This document shows positions 12,181-24,544 of a DNA stretch of 64,000 nt, piece after piece. A program made the translations under genes and the position numbers. The notes beneath the pieces were generated by a model. It was not told where the DNA came from. It did no database searches and saw nothing but the letters and a program-made list of their open reading frames with translations. This stretch comes from Helichrysum umbraculigerum (Eukaryota; Streptophyta; Magnoliopsida; Asterales; Asteraceae). The stretch's first letter is position 1. Every line of letters starts with the position of its first letter. The stretch covers positions 243,152,250 to 243,216,249 of the forward strand of contig CATIUR010000001.1 in assembly GCA_949592205.1 (NCBI GenBank). Direction: 5' to 3'.

Positions 12181-12603
12181 ATGACTACTAGCATGAAAAA
12201 CATCTTAATTACCTTAGTCATTCTAATGGCTTTAGCCATTAATCTTTCTCATGCAATGCCAATTGAAGACGACGAAGAAGATCTTATCCCTACTTACGGT
12301 TCACTAAGAGGGGCGAGTCGGTTCCTTGCCCAACACTCCAACAGCTTGGTGAAGTGTAACAAGAACCCAAGATTATGTCGGGCTAAAGGTAGCCCGGGTC
12401 CAGACTGTTGCAAGAAGAAATGTGTCAACATTAAGTCCGATAAACAAAATTGCGGGCTTTGTGGGAGAAAATGCAAGCACCAAGAGATTTGTTGCAAGGG
12501 AAAATGTGTGAATGTGATGAAAGACAAGCGTCATTGTGGAGGATGCGATACTAGATGCAAAAAAGGGAATACTTGCGTTTATGGAATGTGCAGTTATGCG
12601 TAA
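12181..12603 (+). CDS. STIG1-family secreted cysteine-rich protein
   Basis: Intronless, 140 residues. An N-terminal signal peptide (about residues 1-25, hydrophobic ILITLVILMALAINLSHA) precedes an acidic propeptide-like stretch (EDDEEDLIP). The STIG1 domain follows from about residue 59 with CNKNPRLC, then two CC-x3-C / NCG-x-C / C modules and the closing YGMCSYA. Sixteen cysteines is the usual family count. The product is expected outside the cell, in stigma or another secretory tissue. Paralogue of the gene at 8361; identity is concentrated in the cysteine modules and the C-terminal tail. No defects seen. Confidence 0.95.
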   Translation: MTTSMKNILITLVILMALAINLSHAMPIEDDEEDLIPTYGSLRGASRFLAQHSNSLVKCNKNPRLCRAKGSPGPDCCKKKCVNIKSDKQNCGLCGRKCKHQEICCKGKCVNVMKDKRHCGGCDTRCKKGNTCVYGMCSYA

Positions 12604-14815
12604 AGAAGAAGAGTTCAAAAGTTGTCGTGTTTGTTAAATTCATTTGTTGCATATAGAAATTCATTTTATTTCTTGTTGCAAAGTTGATACGTAACTACTA
12701 TATGTACTTGTACCTTGATACTTTTCCCATAGATCCTATGTATGGGTGTACCGAAGTTAATTATTTAATTATTTTTATTATACAAGTTAAATCTATTCAT
12801 TTCGAATAAACCTTTTATTTAATATAAGATTAACGATGCAAGTTTATTTAATTCGTTACATGAAACGTCGATATTCAATTATTAATCCTAACTAGACTCC
12901 CATGGCACCAAAACTTTCGAACTCAATATTAATTCGATGAAAAGGCTTGCGGACAAGTTAAGGGTACGTTTTGTTTGAAAAAAGAAATCACTATTGGTAT
13001 GAGAATGAGAATGAATTATAAAATCCACCTCCCATAGTAGGTATATAACTATATATCTATGAGTTTGATTCGCAATTTTTGATTCCTAAATTAGTAACCA
13101 AACGAACTCGATGATTATCAGTTCATTCTCATTCCCATTCACACCTCCCAAACCCTTTGAAGCAAACACATTCTAAATTTGAAAAATATGGTAGTTGGGC
13201 TGATGGACCAAATTCTGTAGCAGCTGAAGATGCTTTTAAAGCCCATTGGAACATATTTATAGCCCACTTTCACATAAGGTGACATTAATTAAAAGAGATC
13301 CGGGCTTCACAAAATTACCAAAAAGAAATTCTTTAGATAGTTTAAAAATAACACATGTATAAGACAGAAATTCTTTTAAATAAATGAAAAGGACTTACAA
13401 ATTCTTTGCGTTTTTATTCTCTCATAAAATGAAGTCTGTAACACGAATATTTTTTCCAGAGATGGCCAAATCCGGCCACCTTTAAACGGGAACTTGAGAT
13501 AAGATATGATATGAATAGTTCTCAAGGAGATAATCCAATAAATTGTAGTTTCAATTATATTGATTTATACACATGATGTATTTGATGTGTGTCTATTAAC
13601 CCTTTGAGTATATATATATATGTCATATCATAATATCATATAGGAGTATGAAGTTTGAAGTTTATAAATTACAAAATACAACTAATCATTAATTTATCAT
13701 CAAATTTACCTACTAGATTACTGACATGGTTTTGCATGCGCTAAAGGCTAAAGCTTATACATGTAAATTGCATTTTTTTGTAACTTTCTCTAATTTTCGT
13801 AATATTAATAAGTTGGCAATTTCTTTTCTTTTTTTGAGGGTGCAAATCTACTTTCACCTAATAATCAAATCACGAAGGCAAAAAAGTTTCAGCATCAACA
13901 TTCAACAAAGATTCGGACGACGCGATTATATTATTTTAAACTAAAGATAAACATGTAGCATAACTGTTTTGTACTTTTGTGTTTACTGTCCGAACATTAA
14001 CGAAATTCGTAAGTAATTATAATATTATATGTTTGCATTTTGCATTATTATATGAATATGATTCTGTCAATCGAAATCTAGGTGATTAATAATATTGATG
14101 CATGTTCAAATACCAACCAATCCACCAAACATAATAAAGATATACGAGTATATGACTTTCAATCGCATTCAAGAAACCCACGTGCTTATACGATTTTGGT
14201 CAATGAAACTAAAGAAGGGTCAATTCTTCTCCTATCTTTGAATTTTCATGTGGCTATTGGCTACTCGGTTTGAAATCCTGCACCCTTTTGTTGACTTTTC
14301 ATCTAAGTTTTTAATCAGATTAAGAAATGTGTGTCTATCTTCAGTATTGAAGAGAACGACGGAAAAATAATTTTATCCGTTAATTTATATGATAACTATT
14401 CAAATTCATAACACTGCATTATACGTGAAATGCAATTTGCACGTTAAATGCAATGTTGCAGATCTGAAATGTTGATCTGAGAAATCAACAGCTAATATCA
14501 CATATTCATTTTTTTTTTTCAAAATGCAGCTGATCTTCTAAATTTTATTGTGAAAATACCAAAATTTTATAATTATTTTTCAAATAAAATATATATAGAA
14601 GATATACAATGAACAAGAATTTGCAACACGCGGCACACGCTTATTGACTATTGATCTTCCCTTCAAACGTACAACATTTTTTCTTAAATTTACTCTTTTA
14701 CAAAAGTTAAATCACTAACGACAATCAGTCGACTAAAAAGACAACATATTTTGTACCAATGTAATTACTTAAGAGATTCAAACATCTCGATTAACTATAA
14801 AATATTGTTTTCTAA
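12604..14815. other. AT-rich intergenic DNA with a possible hAT-like MITE
   Basis: Around 12960-13180, AGGGTACGTTTTGTTTG and an inverted GCAAACACATTCT end enclose inverted GAATGAGAATGAA / TTCATTCTCATTCC words. This suggests a degraded hAT-type MITE (low confidence). The rest has no recognised feature; short frames at 13726 and 14082 are not supported as genes. Confidence 0.35.
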
Positions 14816-14824
14816 ATTAAAAAA

Positions 14825-15262
14825 GGGTTAATTGTTTGGTTATGTATCTAACTTTGCTCGTTTTTCTATTGTATGTAACAAACTTTCAAAACATATATTG
14901 TATGCAATAAACTTGTAAAAATCCCTATTGTATGTCACAACCTTTAAAAACATCTATTGTATGCAATGAACTTGTAAAAAATCTCTATTGTATGTTGCGC
15001 GTTACCATGTGTACATGCCAAACTGGAAATGGCTCTTTAACATTGGTTTGTGGCGGCACAAGCAAACTCTAGCAGATCATTGACTACCGCACCATACGAT
15101 AGCGATTTTTTACAAGTTTATTGCATACAATAGATGTTTTGAAAGTTTGTTACATACAATAGCATTTTTTACAAGTTTATTACATACAATAGATGTTTTG
15201 AAAGTTTGTTACATACAATAGTAAAAAGGGCAAAGTTAGATACATAACCAAACAATTAACCC
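14825..15262. mobile_element. MULE-like MITE, copy 1 (9-bp TSD ATTAAAAAA)
   Basis: Starts GGGTTAATTGTTTGG and ends with the inverse. The inverted arms extend far inward with repeated TTGTATG-AACAAACTTTC words. Flanked by ATTAAAAAA at 14816-14824 and 15263-15271. A 9-bp duplication is typical of Mutator-like elements. No transposase; about 438 bp. Confidence 0.75.
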
Positions 15263-15702
15263 ATTAAAAAAATCATAAATGTGATACATATTTTTCCATT
15301 CTCTTGACTTCCCCTTTGTTTTTTTTTCCATACCACTTTATTCCACTTTTGGTTGTCCACCAAATTTTTATACTGTTTCGTTTGTCTTTTGTTGAAAATA
15401 AGCCGCAATTCTTTGATAAAACGAAACCTCTAGTGAATCACTTTTTTCAAATATACGTCATTTTCGTAGCAATGCATATGTCATATAATATTATGATCAA
15501 ACTTATTGTTATAATACAAACAATAGCGAATTCAAAATTTGAAGTGACAAGTAGAACCTGTATCCTAATGTTTGTGAACCGTAGCACGAATAAAGAATAC
15601 GTTGTTTAAAAATTCCTATAACGAATTCATGAATGGTAAAATATATACTCCGTAATAGTTATGGTAATGCGTAAACGTAGTGATGACATCCTAATTAAGT
15701 TG
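15263..15702. other. Spacer between two related MITEs
   Basis: A 101-codon frame at 15304-15609 spans much of it but has no recognised domain, is AT-driven and has no family match I know. Nothing else seen. Confidence 0.4.
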
Positions 15703-16139
15703 GGTTAATTATTTGGTTATGTATCTAACTTTGATTTTTTTACTATTGTATGTAACAAACTTTCAAAACATCTATTGTATGTAATAAACTTGTAAAAAAT
15801 AATATTGTATGTAACAAACTTTCAAAATATCTATTGTATGCAATGAACTTGTAAAAAATCTCTATTGTATGTAGCGGGTTCCCATGTGTACATGCCAAAC
15901 TCAAAATGGCTCTTTAACATTGGTTTGTGGCGGCACGAGCAAACTTGAGCAGATCATTGACTACCGCACCATATGATAGCGATTTTTTACAAGTTTATTG
16001 TATACAATAGATGTTTTGAAAGTTTGTTACATACAATAACATTTTTTACAAGTTTATTACATACGATAGATGTTTTGAAAGTTTGTTACGTACAATAGTA
16101 AAAAGTGCAAAGTTAAATACATAACCAAACAATTAACCC
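15703..16139. mobile_element. MULE-like MITE, copy 2 (9-bp TSD ATTAAGTTG)
   Basis: Same family as 14825-15262, with many shared internal stretches (for example TTTGTGGCGGCAC and GATCATTGACTACCGC). Flanked by ATTAAGTTG at 15694-15702 and 16140-16148. Confidence 0.75.
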
Positions 16140-16148
16140 ATTAAGTTG

Positions 16149-17180
16149 CATGACTAAAAACAAGTTATTATTACTCCATCAGTTAAGTTGATACTTCATA
16201 TTTAACGTGTATATTACATATTCTAATTATCGTAATACGTACTAAACTATCTATGGATGTGTACCTTTTTAGTGAATCTTAAGGAGTGTTCATATATATA
16301 GAGCTAACATATATGCATCTACTTACATGTATCATATCACATCACATCATATAATTAAAATACGGTGTATATGATATGATATGACTTCATTAATCCAATT
16401 TGCAAGAAAGATATCGGTCAATATGATACACATGTTGACAGAAGTAATATTATATTATACTTATATCAACTTGAATGATAACTTGCGTTCATTCAAGTTG
16501 ATTTGTATATTTAGTTGAGAATTAAGATTTATATTGCAGAAAAAAATAGTGTTTTGTTCGAATTAAATGATACAGTACCTTAGGTTGCGATTAGTTATAG
16601 AAAAATATCTCTATTTTTACTTTTCTAGAGTTTTACGTTCTTTTAAAACTAGTGAAAATTCGGAGAATGTATTCAAATTTAAGGGATGAAGTTTTATTTT
16701 TCAAAATAGGAAATGTAGAAACCTTACATCAATGATTTCTCTTTTCCTTATAAAACTTCTCCGGAGAACCCTAACTTGAACACGTTTTCTAATTTTTCAA
16801 TTTTTTTGAGAAAATTAAAACCATTATTTAAAGCTAAGTGTGAATATTTAAATTCATTGAATTAAAAAAAAAAGAAAAAAAAGGTCCGTGTTTAATAATA
16901 GAAAGGTAAAGGGTCAAAAGATGGGTCCGATCCGATCCACATTTTCAACACAAACTCTAATTAAGCCGTCACAGAAGTTGACTTTGATTATTGCTTTCAA
17001 TTTGTTGGTCACGTGCTTCAAGCCGCACCGCACGGAGATATATAGCAGACAGTAATCCCACCTCCCTCGAGAAAGATATTTCATTAGTTATTAAAAATAA
17101 AATACGGATTTTGAATCCATAAAACAAAATTAAATTACATTCATTGCAATTCTAAGTTAATTCATATTTTTATATATATC
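16149..17180. other. AT-rich intergenic DNA
   Basis: No gene recognised. ATATGATATGA-type runs near 16330-16390 are simple sequence. Confidence 0.5.
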
Positions 17181-17450
17181 TTTTTTTGAAAAGCAAAGAT
17201 ATATTATAAGCCTAAAATGCCAAACGATACAAACAGAGAGCTCCACGAAAGAGCCCAAACGAAAACAATATAAGAACATCCAAGATGACAACACCAAGCA
17301 AACTAAAGAGACAAAACACTAGCAGCAGGTCTACAAGGGATAGATCTAGTCATCCCAATTCAGATCCTTACGCGAGCATCTATTCTTCAACCAGAGAAGA
17401 AACAATCTTTGAACCGAAGGAAAAATATCTTCCTCACAAACTCCAGTATA
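17181..17450 (-). mobile_element. 5'-truncated LINE 3' tail, minus strand
   Basis: Read on the minus strand, the last codons of a LINE ORF2 are visible (LFLLWLKNRCSR then LNWDD and a stop). About 200 bp of 3' UTR follows, ending TCTTTGCTTTTC plus an A tail (the T run at 17181-17187). Flanks ATTTTTATATATATC and TTTTTTATATATCT are similar and may be the target duplication. Only the last ~270 bp of the element is present. Confidence 0.65.
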
Positions 17451-17897
17451 TATTTTTTTATATATCTAATATATAATTAATTAGTTAATGCCCTTTCCTT
17501 AGTTTATAGATGTTGAAAATGTGATAATTGATAGATAGATCGGTTGTATGTAGCATTAGCTGTCTATCATAAAAATAAATTATCACAAAGAAATTTATGT
17601 AATTTTGATGTATCACTAATGACCTGTTTACTTTCCATTTAATGGTCTGTTTTCATATACTTCTTAATCCAGACAGATAAATTGCTGCTTCTTTTTGACT
17701 TAATCTGAAAGGAATGTCTGTTTATGAAATAGGAATAAAAATGAAGCCCTTACCAAAAAGAGGCACTTAATAATAAATACAAATTTTTTTCACCATTTTT
17801 TCTCCGATAGAAATTTAACACGCCCTTTCTTGTTCAAACTTTATATCATTTAACTTCATCTTTTTGGTAATTTTTTTTTTACATTTACTTAAACAAC
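17451..17897. other. AT-rich intergenic DNA next to the nested block
   Basis: No gene or repeat recognised. It ends at the target duplication of solo LTR A. Confidence 0.5.
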
Positions 17898-17902
17898 ACT
17901 TG

Positions 17903-18222
17903 TGTAACGCCCCGAAAATATAAAGGTTTTATTTTAGAACACGGGGGGTATATTTATTTTAAAGTGTTATGGTTTTAAATAATACGAAATAATAGAATAC
18001 GCAAATGGTTTTCTAGTTCCAGACAATAGAGTTTAAAAGGGGATAAATTAAATAAGCCGACTTATATGTAAATACGTATAGAGTTTCATTTATCCAGTTT
18101 TCATTCCAAAACCTTCCTGAGATATGAAAAAAAACGCAGAGGAGTTAGGGTTCATCATAAATCAACTTCTAATCTTTGATTCAAGGTTTCTAGGGTTTAA
18201 TTCTTCATCCTATCATCATATT
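17903..18222 (+). mobile_element. Solo LTR A, left part
   Basis: Starts TGTAACGCCCCG right after the duplication ACTTG (17898-17902). It is interrupted at 18222 by element B and resumes at 58949. Its end at 61368 (GGGGCGTTTCA) is followed by the second ACTTG (61369-61373). Rejoined, the LTR is about 2.74 kb. No internal region or second LTR is present, so it is a solo LTR left by unequal recombination. Confidence 0.85.
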
Positions 18223-20042
18223 TATAACACCCCTCTTTCTTAGTCATAATATTCTATTATTTTACTCGGAAGCGTATGAATTTAAAACATATTTATATAC
18301 CGTACATTAATATAATGTACATAAACAGTTACATGTTCCAAACATACCAAATTAAAACTGTTTAGAAACTACACAAGCCGGGGTATTATATTTTACAAAA
18401 CTAGGTTTATAACAAAACCATATCAGAGTTCACAAGCTGTCAAACTTTCCTTGCAAAACATCCACTTCCTGATCACCCACATAACAAACATAATCTGCAG
18501 GAAGTTAAAATGAGGGATTAGCACGAAGCTAAGTGAATGAATTTATCACACACAATCCAACTTAGCATAACAATCTGTTTACAGCAATTAAACGTAAACA
18601 CATTTCTATTTCAATTTTAATGAGGATCGGTGGCTCTGGAGATATCATAATACCCGGGGATTCTCCAAGAACACTTAACGTCAATCTGTATGGCCATTAC
18701 AGAATAGACCGATAACTATTGGTTATTAAACTCATACACAGGTCTCAAACACAACAGATGAATCAAAACCTGTGTAATTCACATAATAACCAAAAATCCA
18801 ACTACAAGTTGACCTCAATAACAGATACACATAGAATCACATATCACGTAGATTCATAATCAATAACACAGACTAAACAGTCTTATAATCAATCTACGTT
18901 TACTTGTCGCAACCAAAGGGTTACAACTAAATCGAAAGGTGAGTTCTAAATCCACTCACCAATACCTTGGTCTTCACAAACTCAGATTCCAAGTATCACT
19001 TATCTTTTGGAGGATCTGAGAATCAAGAATCAAATATAAGTTAGTAACAGTATTCACAAACTCATAACTTATACTTGAATATAACATATTTTAACATTTA
19101 TAAACACATTTGCTAGATATATTAACAAACCTAACAAATAACATAATACATTAGTGATTCAATGAAGTTTGTTAAAAGAAATCATATTCTTTGCATTTTG
19201 GTGAAATCCGACGGATTCCCAATGAATCCGCCGGATTCAAGGGTTGTTTCAGACTCAAATTTGGACCAGGGTTCTCCAAACGAATCCGGTTGATGAATCC
19301 GCCTGATTTAAACCCATTTGACCGGATTCTCAACCCCATTGACCTGATGAATCCGCCGGATTCAATAGGAATCCGCCGGATTCCTTTGCATTTGCAGTTC
19401 GTACAGAGCATACCCAGAAACCCCAACCTGCACGAACCAAACTTAAATTTATCTCAACTTTCAGATACTAAAACGATTTTTGAGTAGCAATATAACTTCA
19501 ATTAACCTCAGTAACATCAAACAACATCAATTAACATCACATATCTATGAATTTAATCCAAGAATTCATAATCCAAATTCAAAAGATTTATTAAACATAA
19601 ATACTTACAAATTCAAAGATGTGGAGATGATAATGATGATGATTAGCTCAAGATTTCAGTTCCAAAAGTTTGATTGTTGATTTAATTTTGAAGAGTTCTT
19701 GTGTCTAGGTTCTAGTTTTAGGTTTTAGAATGAAATGATCAACTTTCCATTTTAGGAAAGTTTATAGGTCGGCCAAAATATTTCACCGACCCGTATCCAC
19801 TTAAAACTAGTCCCCTTTCAATCTATTGTCTGGAACCTAGAAACCATTTTGCGAGAAACTTATTTTATTTTACCGTTAACTAAGGTAATTTAAAACGACT
19901 AATATTTCACTAGTCACAATAAGTTCTGGGACTTATTTAACTAAGTTTCTCAATTAAACAATTAATACCAAGTAATTTCTAAAACAATTAAATACGCGAT
20001 TAAAATAATAGAAATTACCAGACCGGTACTAAGGATGTTACA
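18223..20042 (-). repeat. Element B 3' LTR
   Basis: Minus-strand LTR running TGTAACATCC to GGGTGTTATA, near-identical to 57124-58943. It holds the array of near-palindromic GAATCCGCCGGATTC words at about 19198-19385 and the conserved TTAGC hairpin at 18518-18532. The short frames here are not genes. Confidence 0.93.
18518..18532 (-). promoter_or_regulatory. Conserved LTR hairpin (element B)
   Basis: On the minus strand TTAGC-TTCGT-GCTAA, a 5-bp stem with a 5-nt loop. It is followed about 25 nt later by a CTGCAG splice-acceptor-like site. Same place and shape as hairpins in LTRs A, E and F. Repeated in the right LTR at 57419-57433. Confidence 0.5.
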
Positions 20043-20054
20043 AATCTCCCCTTC

Positions 20055-21137
20055 TTAAAGAGATTTCGTCCCCGAAATCTCACCAAGATCAAACAATCCA
20101 GGATATCTGTATTTCATAGATTCCTCGGTCTCCCAGGTCAAATTAGAACCTAAACTATGTCTCCATTTCACTAAAACCATAGGAATTTGTTTCTTCCTAA
20201 GTTTAGTAACTTTTCTATCGAGAATTTCAATAGGTTCTTCAACTAATTTCTGGTTCTGGTCGACTTTCAAGTCTTTCAAAGGGAGAATCTGCGACTGATC
20301 TTCAACGTTGCATTTTCTCAAATAACAAATATTGAACGTGCTATGAATACTAGCAAGTTCAGGAGGAAGATCAAGCATAACCGACTGATCATTAACAACC
20401 TGACTGATTCTGAACGGTCCAATGTATTGTGGAGCCAATTTACCTCGTTTCCCAAATCTAATAACACCTTTCCACGGCGATACTTTAAGATAAACTAACT
20501 CACCTACAGAGAAAGTCACTGGTCGTCTACGTGGATCTGCATACTGTTTCTGTCTGTCACGTGCAGCTTTTAACTTTTCACGAGCAACTGCCACTTTCTC
20601 AACCGTTATCTGAACAATGTCTGGACCCGTAAACTGTTTCTCACCAGCTTCTAACCAACACGTAGGCGTTCTACAACGACGTCCATATAACATCTCATAC
20701 GGAGGCATACCAATACTGGAATGATAAGAATTATTATAAGCAAATTCCACTAACGGTAAATGAGAATCCCAAGAACCTCCATATTCCAGAACACAAGCCC
20801 GTAACATATCCTCAAGCGTCTGAATCGTACGTTCTGACTGACCGTCTGTTTGAGGATGATAAGATGTGCTAAGATTTACACGTGTACCCAATTCTTGTTG
20901 CAAACTTTGCCAGAAATGTGAAATAAACCGAGAATCTCTATTTGACACAATCGACAAAGGAATTCCATGTCTCGAAACTATTTCATTCACATACAACTGT
21001 GCAAGTTTACTCAGAGATGCAGTTTCACTGGTAGCCAGAAAATGAGCACTTTTGGTCAACCGATCAACAATGACCCAAATTATATCATTACTTCGAGACG
21101 TACGCGGAAGTTTAGTCACAAAATCCATACTGATATG
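20055..21137 (-). pseudogene. Element B pol, distal part: integrase core, SH3-like region and chromodomain
   Basis: Minus-strand frame from the insertion point of element C to the pol stop at 20055. It begins in the integrase catalytic core (ISMDFVTKLPRT, with the first acidic residue). It continues with SNRDSRFISHFW (second acidic residue) and HPQTDGQSERTIQTLEDML (glutamate). The GPF-type region follows (YIGPFRISQVV), and a chromodomain-like C-terminus (VLVKWRHS then LTWETEE). The N-terminal half of pol continues at 53462. The first codons of the open frame upstream of 21137 belong to the LTR of element C, not to pol. This part has no internal stop. Confidence 0.9.
20061..20080 (-). promoter_or_regulatory. 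Perfect hairpin beside the polypurine tract of element B
   Basis: AGATTTCG-TCCC-CGAAATCT, an 8-bp perfect stem with a 4-nt loop. It overlaps the last pol codons and sits just before the polypurine tract (minus-strand AAGAAGGGGAGATT) and the LTR. The same hairpin is kept in non-coding element E at 30992-31011. Confidence 0.6.
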
Positions 21138-22188
21138 TGTTGAGTCACTGGTCGCTGACCACGATGAAGTCACTGGTCGCTGACCAACTCAACTATACAC
21201 TACTTATTGAAGAAATGGATTGTATCGAAGCTGCTGTTGCTAATGATAGGTTTTGCTGATCGTCATTCATTCTGTTCGATATTCTGAGGAAGATTTAAAG
21301 CTCAACTTGGTGTGTCGCTGATCAACATCAGCGAGAGCATTACTTCTTCAAATCAATAAAGGCAAAAGTCACTGCCAGAATTACAGCTAGTCACTAAGGA
21401 TCTTCTGTTCAATTCATTCTACAAGAGCATGTTAGCTCGCAGTGAGTGAGGAGGATTGCTGCATCTTCAGTGACTATTCAATAAAGCCTCTCAATCATCT
21501 AGTACTAAAAAGTACTGTACTTATCTATACATCAGCAAGAGTGTTCCAGTTCGAAGTATGTCTGAAAGATTACGTGGCAGCAAGTGATTGGTTTAAAGGT
21601 AACGAGATATTTGCGGTAACAGAATTGGGACCCGCAGAATGTCGGTTTATCAGAGATCAGGGCCAATCAAGCAGCGACACGTGTCCTTCCAAGATCCTAT
21701 TTTGTAGGCGATATTTTAGGAACTCTTGTAGTATAAATAGTTCAGTATTTTGTACTATTGAGGCTAGTCGTCATATGCACCGTTCTTCTGTTTATCAGAG
21801 AACTAGTTTGTCTAGGTGTATATTAAGACTCAGCGAGGTTAACTATCAGCGTGTATGTCCACTGTAGTTAATACTCTTCATTGTAATAATTTAGCTAAGT
21901 GTTTGAATTGGATTAACTTTGGTTAATCCATTCCGCATTCAACACTTCGTGAATTTAATCAATACAATTCACTTTCAGCTACTATTACTTGTCGTTCTTT
22001 AATTCTGTTATATCTTTAATCTGTTATTTCAATACCGTCATACTCTGTTATAGATAATCAATTTAAAACAAACTGAAACACTTGGTAAAATCTGAAATTG
22101 TTTTAAATTGTATTCAACCCCCTTCTACAATTAAACTTTACACTTTGAGATTCCAAATCACTAACTAATAGTGATTACGGGACTATCA
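21138..22188 (+). repeat. Element C 5' LTR
   Basis: 1,051 bp, TG...CA. It opens with two copies of GTCACTGGTCGCTGA. It contains a G-box and TATA box (see below). The 141-codon frame at 21442 is repeated in the other LTR and has no known domain. Confidence 0.92.
21678..21739 (+). promoter_or_regulatory. G-box and TATA box of the element C 5' LTR
   Basis: GACACGTGTC (core CACGTG at 21678-21683), an ABRE/G-box type palindrome, lies 48 bp before TATAAATA at 21732-21739. The same pair is in the right LTR (52949-52954 and 53003-53010). This spacing suits a stress- or ABA-responsive LTR promoter (inference). Confidence 0.55.
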
Positions 22189-22190
22189 AT

Positions 22191-22202
22191 TGGTATCAGA
22201 GC
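22191..22202 (+). promoter_or_regulatory. Primer binding site of element C
   Basis: TGGTATCAGAGC two bases after the LTR, complementary to the 3' end of initiator methionine tRNA, the usual copia primer. Confidence 0.9.
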
Positions 22203-22236
22203 CGAGTTGGTTTAAATTCAATTAACCAGGTCTGCT

Positions 22237-24541
22237 ATGGAATCAGTAAAGTACAGCTGTGTTGACTCTGATTATCAAAAGGGAAATGGTTCTACAACCA
22301 AACCTCCAGCTTTTGATCCTTCAAGGATTGAAACTTGGATGTCCCGGATGATGATGTTTTTGGACTTAGTTGATGACCGTCTTTGTAATATCATAACCAA
22401 TGGTCCACATATCCCAACTACTATTGTTCCTGCTGTAATTGCAATAGCTACTACTCCAGCTATACCAGAAATGGTTTTACCTAAAAGAGAGGAACAATGG
22501 ACTGATGAGGATAGGCGATTGGTTAGACTTGATAAACAAGCTAAAATCTACATAGGCATGACACTTCCTGATGAAGTGTTTGAATCAATCAGGCTTTGTA
22601 GATCTGCTAAAGATATGTGGGATACCCTTAGGAATATATATATTGGAACTCCTGATATTATTCGTTGCAGGGAAGTCAATCTCACTCGCCAGTATGAGCT
22701 GTTCGCAATAGAACCAAATGAATCTCTGTCTTCCACCTACACCAGATACCAGTCACTGATGAACAAAATGGAGAAGGCTGGTATAGGCAAGGAACAGAGA
22801 TTTGTTGTTGAAAAGTTTCTTGAGTTGCTGCCAAGGAAAACCTGGGGAACCATTGCAACGTGTACCAGACAGAGAAATGATTATTCAATTCTGAATTTAA
22901 CTCAGGTCTATGGTATTTTGCTCAATTGGGAGCAATCTGAAAAGCAAGCTGATCAGAGTGAGCATATTCGTGCTACTCTTGGAAGTCAGAAGATATCCAA
23001 TGCCCTTGTAGCAGAGCTTGATGAAATCGACCAGAAACAGAAGTCAAAAGTGTCTAAGAAAAGCTCGAAGTCACTGATAGCTGAAGAAGAAGGTGGTCAG
23101 AATGAAGAAGAGTCAGAATATGAGTATGATGAAGGATTGGAGAAGCTTGAGAAGGATATGGCCATGATGGTTGCTAATTTCAGAAGGAACACCAGATTAA
23201 AACGATTTGCTGGTGCTCCATCATCTGATAAATTTCAATCAAAGGGTGAATGCTACAAGTGTGGCAGAATTGGTCATTTTGCAGCTGAATGCAGATCAAA
23301 GTCAGTGAATCAAGTCCCTGAACCCATGCCAGATGTCAGAAATGACAAGTACAACAAGTACAAGGCAAAATACAAGAAACTGAAGGCATTGGCTAAATCT
23401 GGGAAGAAGAAAGGAAAAGGTTTTGTTGCTGAAGAAGGTTCACTCAGCGACTCTGATTCCTCATCATCTGATGAAGAAGAAGCAATGATTTGCTTAGACA
23501 AGGTGTACTGTCTGATGGCTAATGACACTGAACTTCTTGAAGACATCAAAGAAGTCACTCCTAAATGTTCAGCATCTGAATGGGATCCTGAAACTCTTTA
23601 CAAGGTACATTGTTTTAAAACATATACAGCTGCTGAAAAAGATAAGGTCTTTGAGTCTTTGATAGTTGACTTATCAAATGCTCATGATATTCAAAGAGGG
23701 CAGAAACGTAAAATTTGTGACTTACAATCCAAACTTAATGATCAAAATGAAAATGAGTCAAAGTTGAAGAAATTAAAACTTGATCTTGATGCACAAATTC
23801 ATGCTAATCAAGTGTGTGTTCAAGAAAAAGTTAAGTTTGAAGCACAATTTCAACAGCTTAAAAAGGTCATGGAATTTTGGTGTAAGTCAAATGATAAAGT
23901 CAATCACTGTGTGAATAATCAAATTCCAAAACAAGTCAAAGCTATTTTGGGAGGAGATTATGAATATGCTGCATCCCTCGCTGATTCAACAATGGTTGAC
24001 CCTGTTTTTAATCCCAAGGGTAATTTTTCAGTTTGAACCCATCTCCATCTTCAATGAACCACGACCAAACTATTTTACTAAAAGCAAGTTGGTCACTGAA
24101 GATACTGATGTCTTAAATGATAATGATGAGATACATATTTTGAAAACTGTCAGATCATCAGTAACGTCTCATCTTATCAAAAACATCGCTGATAATCAAA
24201 CAATCATCAGCAACTTCACTGACACTGTATCAGTCACTGAGACAACCTCCATCAGTGACCTAAAGTCAAAGATGCAAGAAGTAACAATCAGCAATAAAAG
24301 TTGTGTGATTGTGTCAGATCAGCAACTTAAAAAGAAGAAAGCCAAAAAGACCGGCTATTTGAACAAAAAGTGTTATAAATGTGGCAACAGGCAACATGTG
24401 TCATCTGAATGTTCGGTTACACCTTTTGAAAAACAAAACATCGTCAGTGAACATTCAGATACGATTTATTCAAATCAGTGGACGCCAAAACCAGCGCTTG
24501 ATCACTATGAACCTATCTCTGGATGGGTTCATCAACTGGAC
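22237..24541 (+). pseudogene. Element C gag (UBN2-type, two CCHC knuckles), frameshifted
   Basis: The first frame (22237-24036, 599 residues) has the copia gag fold: PPAFDPSRIETWMSRM, then DMWDTLRNIY and a CCHC zinc knuckle CYKCGRIGHFAAEC at about residue 346. Acidic/serine-rich and coiled-coil stretches follow. A frameshift near 24030 moves the rest into the frame ending at 24544, which carries a second knuckle CYKCGNRQHVSSEC (about 24366-24407). Gag would package element RNA and form particles. Downstream, where protease and integrase belong, there is a long non-coding gap and then the accessory ORF. Confidence 0.85.
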
Positions 24542-24544
24542 TAA

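Noticed and set aside
21442..21867. 141-codon frame in both LTRs of element C
   Set aside because: It covers the G-box, TATA box and transcribed LTR. It is present twice because the LTR is present twice. No domain recognised.
23960..24544. Separate gene at the end of element C gag
   Set aside because: It continues gag in another frame and has the second zinc knuckle; a frameshift explains it better.
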